5,069 nucleotides of DNA from Candidatus Bathyarchaeota archaeon (lineage in GTDB: Archaea; Thermoproteota; Bathyarchaeia; TCS64): positions 1 through 5,069 of the forward strand of contig CALGBN010000427.1 of NCBI GenBank assembly GCA_937877765.1, given 5' to 3'. Below are positions 1-5,029 of this stretch, piece after piece (positions within the stretch are counted from its first letter, which is position 1; each line of letters opens with the position of its first letter). The notes beneath the pieces are model-generated. The model made no database searches. It was given only the letters and a program-made list of their open reading frames with translations, and was not told where the DNA came from. Both the position numbers and the translations under genes were made by a program.

Positions 1-651
1 GTCTTAGGCACATTCAAAAAACTCATCGACTACGGACTAGTCGTCGAAATACCAGGAGCACCAAAAAAATTCAGCCCAAGCAAACCCCGAGAAAGCTTCG
101 ACGCAATACTAAACCTAACCCTCGAAAAAGCAGACGACTTCAAAGAAATCATCAACCGACTCGAAACCCTCTACGATAAACAAAGCGACAAAAGCGGACC
201 AAGAAAAAAACTCGTCTGGTACCTAGACCCAGAAGAAGACATACGCGGAAAATGCAACGAAATCATCAGACAAACACAACACGACCTAAACATCATCACC
301 ACAGAAGACGGCCTAGAAATACTCTTCAACAGCTACCACCGACTCCTCGACGAAATGCAAGAAAACGGAATCGAAATCAAACTACACAGCCCACTAGACC
401 CAAAATCAAACCCCTTGGCAAGAGAACTCAGCTACATATTCCAAATCCAAAAAGTACACGTCAGAACACCAATCCTCTTCATCAACAGCGACAACAAACG
501 TTTCCTACTAGCCAGACTGGCAACACGTGGCAACAAAATACCCTTCCTCAGCGCAATGTTCACCGAGGACAAGGAGCTACTGGACCTAATCCACCTCCTA
601 CTCCTCAACAGCCACAACAAGATACTACTACAAGCATTCCCACTACAATAG
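1..651 (+). CDS. TrmB-family transcriptional regulator, N-terminus missing
   Basis: The frame is open from base 1 to a TAG at 649-651, giving 216 residues with no start in the window; the gene is cut by the window edge. Residues 1-30 look like the second half of a winged helix: a recognition-helix end (LGTFKKLIDYGLV) and a wing with a GAPKKFSPSKP run, the position where TrmB proteins carry 'grPrkYrav.P'. Residues 36-72 are charged and helical, like the coiled-coil dimerisation linker of this family. Residues 73-216 form an effector-like domain (ITTEDGLEILFNSYH, then a predicted strand NGIEIKLHSP). TrmB proteins are archaeal DNA-binding regulators, often of sugar transport or metabolism; nothing here reveals the ligand or target. 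About 45-50 residues are probably missing. Codons end overwhelmingly in A or C. The family call is by pattern; the ligand class is unknown. Confidence 0.72.
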   Translation, partial: VLGTFKKLIDYGLVVEIPGAPKKFSPSKPRESFDAILNLTLEKADDFKEIINRLETLYDKQSDKSGPRKKLVWYLDPEEDIRGKCNEIIRQTQHDLNIITTEDGLEILFNSYHRLLDEMQENGIEIKLHSPLDPKSNPLARELSYIFQIQKVHVRTPILFINSDNKRFLLARLATRGNKIPFLSAMFTEDKELLDLIHLLLLNSHNKILLQAFPLQ

Positions 652-666
652 GAGAGAAAACTCTCC
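651..666. terminator. hairpin between convergent genes, possible bidirectional terminator
   Basis: GGAGAG (651-656), AAAA loop (657-660) and CTCTCC (661-666) form a perfect 6-bp stem with a 4-nt loop. It fills most of the 19-bp gap between the TAG of the TrmB-like gene and the TAA of the minus-strand regulator. Its placement fits a shared terminator. Neither side has a long T-run (AAATTTA follows on the plus strand, TATTG on the minus strand), so termination is an inference. Confidence 0.45.
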
Positions 667-670
667 AAAT

Positions 671-1396
671 TTATACAGTAGACTCATAAAGATCCTTCAA
701 GGAATCAATAAGCTCATCCTCGGTCTCCATCTTAGAAACCACCAACGGAATCCCCTCATGCCTAGCAAGCTGCACCGCCAAAGGATCAATCTCATCAATC
801 ACCCCATGCAAAATAATCACCCTCGGCTTAAACGGACTAATCTTAACCGCGATCATAGGCGACCGCCCCCGACTAACACCAGTAAAAATCAATGCACGCT
901 CACTAGTAGTCCCAAAAATCCGGTAGAAATCCAAGCCACTGAGCATCATGATAGCCTTAACGCTATCAACAACAGTATACCCAAAAACATCCTGCTCAAG
1001 CTGCTCATCACCCACATACAGCACCCCATCAACAGCCTCAACAACCTCCTGAATAGAAACAGGCGCCATAAACTCCCTGATATCCGAGAAAACATCACTG
1101 GGATCCAACGTGATCCGGCTAAGCTGCCGAATATACTCACCCCCACGGCTCTCATCAATATCAAGCAAAGAATCCACATAACGCTTAATGAAACCACTAC
1201 CCGGACTCTTCCTCCGACCAGTCTCATAATCACTGATAACAGAAGGGGATAGATCAAGACTATTCGCCATCTCGATCTGACTAACACTCAGAAGCCCCCT
1301 CCATTTCCGCATAGTCTGCCCAGGATGACCGCTTAGCACGATCTCACCCGCTATCCTCTTAGCTAAAGTAACTCTAGTGGGGCTATAGTTTGACAT
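671..1396 (-). CDS. Xre-type HTH transcriptional regulator (COG1709-like)
   Basis: This 241-residue protein has an N-terminal lambda-repressor-like helix-turn-helix at about residues 35-62, with the recognition segment SPSVISDYETGRRKSPG. It is preceded by the PGQTMRKWRGL run and followed by a long alpha/beta C-terminal domain (about 115-241) containing FGYTVVDSVKAI, FGTTSERALIFTGV, GRSPMIAVKISPFKPRV and DPLAVQLARHEGIPLV. This architecture and length match the archaeal COG1709 'predicted transcriptional regulator' group, whose targets are not well defined. The C-terminal domain suggests ligand sensing, which I infer only from its conserved non-HTH nature. ATG 1394-1396 is the chosen start because the family N-terminus aligns from there; no spaced Shine-Dalgarno is visible (GAGG abuts the ATG). 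The gene lies 44 bp downstream of the beta-subunit remnant on the same strand. Its coding strand is rich in G/T-ending codons. Confidence 0.8.
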   Translation of the reverse strand: MSNYSPTRVTLAKRIAGEIVLSGHPGQTMRKWRGLLSVSQIEMANSLDLSPSVISDYETGRRKSPGSGFIKRYVDSLLDIDESRGGEYIRQLSRITLDPSDVFSDIREFMAPVSIQEVVEAVDGVLYVGDEQLEQDVFGYTVVDSVKAIMMLSGLDFYRIFGTTSERALIFTGVSRGRSPMIAVKISPFKPRVIILHGVIDEIDPLAVQLARHEGIPLVVSKMETEDELIDSLKDLYESTV

Positions 1397-1403
1397 CCTC
1401 GAA

Positions 1404-1431
1404 AATATATAGGGGCTGGTTAATAAAAAAG
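1404..1431 (-). promoter_or_regulatory. T-rich end signal and TATA-like boxes between the beta-subunit gene and the HTH regulator
   Basis: On the minus strand a TTTTTTATTA run (1421-1430) follows the beta-subunit stop and could end its transcript. The same run sits about 25-30 bp ahead of ATG 1396, where a TATA element would give a leaderless transcript. A better-looking CTATATATTTT (about 1402-1412) lies too close to that ATG to serve it. Which element is used cannot be decided from sequence alone. Confidence 0.35.
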
Positions 1432-1440
1432 ACCCTAGAA

Positions 1441-2079
1441 CTACATATATTCCTTGAAAAGCTCATCCAAGTCACGCTCAAGAGACTGATCCACCAACGG
1501 GCCCTTCTCAAGCACAGGGAAATTATGCTCATAACCCGGACGCTCCTCACGGTAAAAGACCCCAATAGGAATCCTCTCTCCCCACTCCTCAGCTCTCTTA
1601 TACGCCTGATCCCAGTCCCCGGTATCATGGTCAGTGTCCTCCAGCTTGTAAACACGCTCCTTATAGAACTGATACGTATTCACCTTGTTGAAGGAAACAC
1701 AAGGCTGCAACACATCAACCAAAGCGAACCCCTCATGCTGAACAGCCTGCACAAGAATATCCTTCAACTGTTTCGGCGCCCCCGCGAATCCCCTAGCCAC
1801 AAATGATGCATGCGTTGTTAAAGCCTGAGCTAAGGGATTGATAGCTATACTCCATTCACCGCGGGGGCTCGTCTTCGTGACAAATCCCTGCTTACTTGTG
1901 GGGCTTGTTTGCCCAGTTGTTAGTCCGTAGATGAGGTTATCGTGTATGACATATGTTATGTTGACTGTTTCATCAATTAATCCCGTGCAACTCATGTTTA
2001 CCACAATTAAAACTATATTTTCTTGGGTAACCTCGGTTTTTAAACAGTTACTAATAGCTGCACATACCTCCAAGACCAA
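1441..2079 (-). pseudogene. 2-oxoacid:ferredoxin oxidoreductase beta subunit, internally shortened, probably defective
   Basis: The frame encodes 212 residues from a TTG at 2077-2079; an in-frame TAA lies 12 bases upstream. Residues 45-212 are clearly the C-terminal part of a KorB/PorB-type beta subunit: DNLIYGLTTGQTSPTS (47-62), GFVTKTSPRG, NPLAQAL, ASFVARGFAG, LQPCVSFNKVNTY with the distal Cys127, then FYKERVYKLE. Full-length relatives have about 280 residues. Two parts are absent: the N-terminal CPGCG pair of cluster-binding cysteines, and the 50 or so residues with HGRA and GDGD...GGNHFIHAARRN that bind Mg-thiamine diphosphate. The text passes directly from SCTGLIDE (30-37) to TVNITYVIHDN (38-48). 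Without these parts, catalysis of 2-oxoacid oxidation to acyl-CoA with ferredoxin reduction seems impossible. No alpha/gamma partner is adjacent. The frame is otherwise intact, so the loss may be recent, or an assembly deletion. A shorter product from ATG 1995 is possible. Confidence 0.72.
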
Positions 2080-2089
2080 TTCAGAAAAC

Positions 2090-2128
2090 CTTTAAAACCA
2101 TCGAGGACTGGAATCAAGGGATAGGTGA
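2090..2128 (+). promoter_or_regulatory. ferredoxin promoter (TATA-like box) and Shine-Dalgarno
   Basis: CTTTAAAACC (about 2090-2099) is an AT-rich TATA-like box with A-rich sequence just upstream. About 25 bp further lies AGGTGA (2123-2128), 5 nt ahead of ATG 2134. This ribosome binding site decides for ATG 2134 over the in-frame GTG at 2125, which falls inside it. TTTAAA is self-complementary, but on the minus strand it is only about 12 bp from the beta-subunit TTG, too close to drive that gene. Confidence 0.55.
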
Positions 2129-2133
2129 ACGAT

Positions 2134-2310
2134 ATGCCTACAATTACAATATCAGATGCTTGTGACGGAGACGGAGTCTGCGTCGATATATGCCCAATGA
2201 ATGTATATGATCTAGTCGACAACAGGGCCGTCCCAGAGAGGGCTGACGACTGTATCATGTGTATGGCTTGCGTAAACGCATGTCCAAATCAGGCAATCAC
2301 AGTCGAGTAA
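2134..2310 (+). CDS. di-cluster [4Fe-4S] ferredoxin with Asp in cluster I
   Basis: This 58-residue protein consists of two ferredoxin half-motifs. The first is C10-x2-D13-x2-C16-x3-C20-P (CDGDGVCVDICPMNV): the second ligand position is Asp, not Cys. The second is complete, C40-x2-C43-x2-C46-x3-C50-P (CIMCMACVNACP). The protein is a small soluble electron carrier. In Pyrococcus furiosus ferredoxin and Desulfovibrio africanus ferredoxin III the same CxxD pattern gives an Asp-ligated or 3Fe/4Fe interconvertible cluster; that this protein behaves likewise is inference. The Cys16-Cys20 spacing is canonical, and a VDNRAVPERADD linker joins the halves. The gene is divergent from the oxidoreductase beta-subunit remnant, whose family uses ferredoxin as electron acceptor, so it may once have been its partner. 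It has its own promoter, AGGTGA site and terminator, and is monocistronic. Confidence 0.93.
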   Translation: MPTITISDACDGDGVCVDICPMNVYDLVDNRAVPERADDCIMCMACVNACPNQAITVE

Positions 2311-2337
2311 AACTACTCGATTTTCTTATTTTTTTAA
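2303..2337 (+). terminator. hairpin plus T-tract terminator after the ferredoxin gene
   Basis: TCGAGTA (2303-2309) and TACTCGA (2314-2320) form a perfect 7-bp stem with a 4-nt loop, followed by TTTTCTTATTTTTTTAA (2321-2337). The left arm overlaps the last codons and most of the TAA stop (2308-2310). The T-tract reaches the stop codon of the convergent PhoU-like gene at 2334. The T-tract alone could suffice in archaea. Confidence 0.7.
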
Positions 2338-3005
2338 CTTCTACGCACAGCGATAGCTCTGACTATATCAGCTGTGTTCTCGCACCAGTCTGCAACAGTT
2401 TCTATTGCGTCGAAGAACTCGTTTAAGAGAATGAGGCTGCCTGTGCTAAATTCAGGGAAGTCTAGAGTCACGAAAGAGTGTCTAATCTCTCCATAAAGAT
2501 CATCCACAGTCTCCTCCAACATCTCCACCTCGTCAGCTAGACTCAGAGCCTTCAACGGATCTTTAGGTAATGCCTTGATGGCCTTGGTGAGTACAATAAC
2601 ACAATCTACATCAGCCTTAACCATGTTCAGTGTCTCTGTCTTTATCTCATCCGGCGCCTTCTCAAAGGGTATACTGTTGAGTATTCTTCCGGCTTCCTTG
2701 CTCCAGTCGGCTATCCAGTCTACCGCGCGGACAAGCTCCATGAGATCATCTCTTTCCTCGGGAAACATTTCGCTCTTTGTAAGTTCTTCAACCATGCTTC
2801 GGCGGAGTTCGTCTGCTTCCATCTCCATCCTGCTTAGATCAAGGAATGATGTTTTGCATCCTTCAAGGTTGCATTCAGCTGCATGCTCTACCATCTCGTG
2901 TAAGCTGACAACTGCGTTTTTTGTTAATTCTAGGTGTTTTTCTACCATTACTAGTACATCTTCGCCCCTTTTGGGTGCAAACCAGCCGAATAATTTCCTT
3001 GACAT
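2334..3005 (-). CDS. PhoU-like DUF47 (PhoU_div) protein, phosphate-transport partner
   Basis: This is a 223-residue, almost wholly helical, acidic protein of the TIGR00153/DUF47 family, which is about this length. An N-terminal MSRKLFGWFAPKRGED precedes two PhoU-like bundles. Metal-binding-type acidic motifs appear in both: RMEMEADELRR (59-69, with E61, E63 and D65) and DEVEMLEETVDDLYGEIR in the second half. The C-terminus is ETVADWCENTADIVRA. DUF47 proteins are usually encoded beside phosphate transporters and are thought to modulate them at the inner membrane face. Here the gene lies 52 bp downstream of a Na+/phosphate cotransporter on the same strand, which fits. ATG 3005 is the family start; no Shine-Dalgarno is visible, but a TATATA box at 3038-3043 about 35 bp upstream suggests an own, near-leaderless transcript. 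The regulatory role is inferred from family and context. Confidence 0.88.
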   Translation of the reverse strand: MSRKLFGWFAPKRGEDVLVMVEKHLELTKNAVVSLHEMVEHAAECNLEGCKTSFLDLSRMEMEADELRRSMVEELTKSEMFPEERDDLMELVRAVDWIADWSKEAGRILNSIPFEKAPDEIKTETLNMVKADVDCVIVLTKAIKALPKDPLKALSLADEVEMLEETVDDLYGEIRHSFVTLDFPEFSTGSLILLNEFFDAIETVADWCENTADIVRAIAVRRS

Positions 3006-3035
3006 TTACTAACCACATTATTTCATGCAAACTAA

Positions 3036-3046
3036 TGTATATAGGT
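3036..3046 (-). promoter_or_regulatory. TATA-like box ahead of the PhoU-like gene
   Basis: The minus strand reads CCTATATACAT in the 52-bp gap behind the cotransporter gene, centred about 35 bp from ATG 3005. With usual archaeal spacing the transcript would start within about 10 nt of the ATG, matching the absence of a Shine-Dalgarno site. Co-transcription with the cotransporter is also possible. Confidence 0.4.
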
Positions 3047-3057
3047 TCTCTTCATTT

Positions 3058-4146
3058 TCACGTCATTATGTAATAATACACGATAATTGATGCAGGAATA
3101 ACGTGGAAAAGAATCGCCACTATTAGTGTAGTTCTTGGATCTTTTGATACATATGTAGCAGCTTTCTGCGTAAGTTTAGAGAATGGCTTCAATAATGGGA
3201 AGAAGATTATTGCGCCTACTAAATTAATCGCGAAGTGAACAAGCCATACGCCTAATCCAATTGGATCTCCTGTCGCCAACGCAGCTATTAAAACATCAAA
3301 AACGGTTCCAATGTTAGCCCCAAGAATGTATGGCAGAATATAGTAATCAGCTTTGATTACACCACTAGTTGCCAATGGAACAAGCAGCGATACCATAACT
3401 GTCGTACTAGGAACCAGTAACGTAAAGAGGAATCCAGCTATGAAAGCCCTTTTTGGACGTGTAAAGGTTGATCTGATGAGGTTCCAACTTCTAGGCATAC
3501 TGAATATAGCCGTCATATATTTCTCAACAGCACCCAACGCAACTATCAACATCAATCCACCAATAACTAACCCAGACCAAGGTGGAATAACCTCAAGCAA
3601 TGGATCAACCCATGGGGTTACAACATCCAAAAGATCTGGTACAGCGGATAACCAAGGTACCTTAAGGAAGACTTGACTTCCCCTCTCCGCTATTCCTGTA
3701 AATGTTCCGAAGAAAAGCTCGAGGGGATAAAATAGCATCAAAGTGAATAGATTGTAGAGTACATGGCTTATTGTCACATTGAAACTAGCCTGAGATTCTC
3801 CCTTCCCTTTCATTTTCTCCAAGATAGATATTAGAAAAGGGGTAACAGTTGTACCCATCTCGGCGCCAATAATCGCTGCAACAGAGAGATTAAGAGGCAT
3901 TACTCCTGAGGAAGTAAATGCTACAACTATTGAATCAAAAGCTCCACTACTGTGCAGCATCGCAGTGCTTATACAGCCCGCGAACACCGCGCTAGTCGTA
4001 TCGCGGATAAGCAGTACAATTCCTCTTGCTAGTGCAACGCCCATTATTTTTGCGCTAGACTTGATTAAAACTATCGCTGAAACAAAGAAATATACTGCGA
4101 CTATAGACCCAACTGCGTTCTTGGCTGTATTACTCAAGTTGAGCAT
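3058..4146 (-). CDS. Na+/phosphate cotransporter family membrane protein (Na_Pi_cotrans)
   Basis: This 362-residue hydrophobic protein has multiple membrane segments arranged as two inverted-repeat halves, as in PF02690 (NptA/SLC34-like) carriers. Repeat 1 carries STAMLHSSGAFDSIVVAF (HSSG at 65-68), then IGAEMGTTVTP (93-103). Repeat 2 carries LLVPSTTVMVSLLVP (PSTT at 246-249), then LGANIGTV (275-282). These correspond to the QSSS and GANIGT signatures that form the sodium and phosphate site. In both halves the usual Gln is replaced (His, Pro), an unusual variant. The family imports inorganic phosphate with Na+; the substrate is inferred from the family and from the adjacent PhoU-like gene. 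ATG 4146 is preceded by AGGTGA (4150-4155) with a 3-nt spacer. A TATA-like stretch lies about 40-50 bp upstream. The PhoU domain found at the C-terminus of many bacterial NptA proteins is absent and is supplied by the separate downstream gene. Confidence 0.85.
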   Translation of the reverse strand: MLNLSNTAKNAVGSIVAVYFFVSAIVLIKSSAKIMGVALARGIVLLIRDTTSAVFAGCISTAMLHSSGAFDSIVVAFTSSGVMPLNLSVAAIIGAEMGTTVTPFLISILEKMKGKGESQASFNVTISHVLYNLFTLMLFYPLELFFGTFTGIAERGSQVFLKVPWLSAVPDLLDVVTPWVDPLLEVIPPWSGLVIGGLMLIVALGAVEKYMTAIFSMPRSWNLIRSTFTRPKRAFIAGFLFTLLVPSTTVMVSLLVPLATSGVIKADYYILPYILGANIGTVFDVLIAALATGDPIGLGVWLVHFAINLVGAIIFFPLLKPFSKLTQKAATYVSKDPRTTLIVAILFHVIPASIIVYYYIMT

Positions 4147-4298
4147 GTATCACCTAGAGTATAGATAAAAGGATAATTTACGTATTTTATATATATCTAT
4201 ATAGAAAATATTTTTCCATTTCATTAACTATAGGTTTTGCTTAATTCTTATTGTTTCAAAACTAATACAATATAATCCAAAGGCAAAAACAAGGCATC
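4147..4298 (-). promoter_or_regulatory. AT-rich spacer with cotransporter promoter and palindrome
   Basis: This 152-bp non-coding spacer lies between the Maf gene stop and the cotransporter start. On the minus strand ATATATATAAAATACG (about 4181-4196) is a good TATA-like element, about 40 bp from the ATG, followed by AGGTGA at 4150-4155. Just upstream of the TATA box is the 10-bp palindrome TCTATATAGA (4196-4205), abutting AAAATATTTT (4205-4214), a possible operator. A TTGTTTTTGCC run just after the Maf stop may help end that transcript. No open frame of note is present. Confidence 0.5.
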
Positions 4299-4871
4299 TT
4301 ATGATAAAAACTTCGTAACTAGCTCAGTCAACAACTCCAAAGATAACCCTATTACATTACTACGTGAACCATCAATACACTCAACAAAGGACCCAGCATC
4401 CCCCTGAATAGCATAAGCTCCAGCCTTATCCATTGGCTCTCCACTGCCAACATATTCTCTGATGGTTTTAGGGTCCAGTTTCTTGAAATTGACCCTTGTT
4501 TCATCCGAACCAGATACTAGCTTATTCTTTGTTGCATCAAGAACCGCGATACCAGTAAACACACTATGAATCTTACCTGAGAGCATCTCAAGCATTTTCA
4601 CAGCCTCATCTGGGCTTGATGGCTTACCCAGAACCTCTCCCTCAAGGTAAACAATAGTATCCGCGCCAATAATCAAAGCATCTGAGTATCGATTCGAGAT
4701 ACTCTTTGCTTTTGCTTCCGCGTTCTCAATAACCCTTTTTCTGGGGTTAGAATCAGTTGATGTTTCTTCGGAGACTGGTTCAACCACAATAAAATCAACA
4801 TAGAGTTCTTCTAGTAACTCTTTTCTTCTCGGTGATGTTGAAGCCAACACAATTTTAAGCTTTGAACCCAA
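4299..4871 (-). CDS. maf: Maf-type nucleoside triphosphate pyrophosphatase (YhdE-like, dTTP/UTP type)
   Basis: This 190-residue protein is the normal length for Maf. It shows the N-terminal ASTSPRRKELL (10-20), conserved K54, GADTIV with D71, LGKP (81-84), GKIHSVFTGIAV (99-110) and DKAGAYAIQGDAG (148-160). These form the nucleotide- and metal-binding cleft. Maf enzymes hydrolyse noncanonical or excess nucleoside triphosphates to monophosphate plus pyrophosphate in the cytosol. The Arg of SPRR, Lys of GKP and Gln of IQG are the residues associated with the dTTP/UTP-preferring YhdE branch rather than the m7GTP-preferring YceF branch; the subtype is inferred. The start is TTG (4869-4871), supported by GAGGG (4880-4884) with an 8-nt spacer and by the usual short lead before KIVLAS. 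It is divergent from the methyltransferase-like gene, with 26 bp between starts. Codon use becomes A/C-skewed on the plus strand towards its 3' end. Confidence 0.94.
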   Translation of the reverse strand: MGSKLKIVLASTSPRRKELLEELYVDFIVVEPVSEETSTDSNPRKRVIENAEAKAKSISNRYSDALIIGADTIVYLEGEVLGKPSSPDEAVKMLEMLSGKIHSVFTGIAVLDATKNKLVSGSDETRVNFKKLDPKTIREYVGSGEPMDKAGAYAIQGDAGSFVECIDGSRSNVIGLSLELLTELVTKFLS

Positions 4872-4897
4872 GGTTGATACCCTCTACATGCAGGTGT

Positions 4898-5029
4898 ATG
4901 TCCTTGGAGAAAATATTTTACACCGATATAGATTCACCGATGGGCCCCCTCTGGGCAGCCACATCAAAAAAGGGACTCATACGACTAAACCTACCCTGCA
5001 CAGAACAGAAATTCCTCAAAGAACTGGCC
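4898..5029 (+). CDS. methylated-DNA--protein-cysteine methyltransferase-like protein, N-terminal fragment
   Basis: Only the first 44 codons are present. They read IFYTDIDSPMGPLWAATSKKGLIRLNLP, the pattern of the N-terminal ribonuclease-H-like domain of O6-alkylguanine-DNA alkyltransferases (Ogt/MGMT: 'yyt.idTPiGpl.laat.kGl..l.f'). The catalytic PCHR domain lies beyond the end, so activity cannot be judged. Such enzymes remove alkyl groups from guanine O6 by irreversible transfer to a cysteine. ATG 4898 is taken as start, but AGGTG (4892-4896) is only 1 nt away from it; TTG 4904 has a 7-nt spacer from the same site and may be the true start, shortening the protein by two residues. Native sequence stops at 5029; the frame then runs through adapter to a chance TGA at 5048-5050, so any predicted end there is artificial. 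It is divergent from maf, giving a nucleotide-pool and DNA-repair pair. Confidence 0.72.

Noticed and set aside
252..689. Plus-strand open frame overlapping the TrmB-like gene in another frame
   Set aside because: Its product is a low-complexity run of Asn, Gln, Thr, Pro and Arg, explained by the A/C-rich composition of the real gene in frame 1.
758..1252. Long plus-strand open frame opposite the HTH regulator
   Set aside because: It is antisense to a recognisable COG1709-type protein; its own translation is Asn/Thr/Ile-rich with no domain features. The strand bias removes stop codons.
1390..1806. Plus-strand open frame opposite the beta-subunit C-terminus
   Set aside because: It lies antisense to conserved KorB-like sequence and shows no recognisable motif of its own.
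1..1830. A/C-rich, repeat-like texture suggesting a CRISPR array or satellite
   Set aside because: No unit recurs at regular spacing and both frames encode recognisable protein domains; the texture comes from composition bias only.
1977..2079. A frameshift hiding the missing CPGCG motif of the beta subunit just upstream
   Set aside because: Reading the three minus-strand frames through 2080-2140 gives no CPGCG-like stretch; the DNA there is the ferredoxin promoter and gene start. Loss of sequence explains it better than a frameshift.
2040..2258. Minus-strand open frame opposite the ferredoxin
   Set aside because: The cysteine motifs, Shine-Dalgarno site and terminator all support the plus-strand ferredoxin instead.
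2575..3012. Ser-rich plus-strand open frame opposite the PhoU-like gene
   Set aside because: The opposite strand carries a full-length DUF47 protein with its acidic motifs; the Ser/Leu-rich reading is a shadow.
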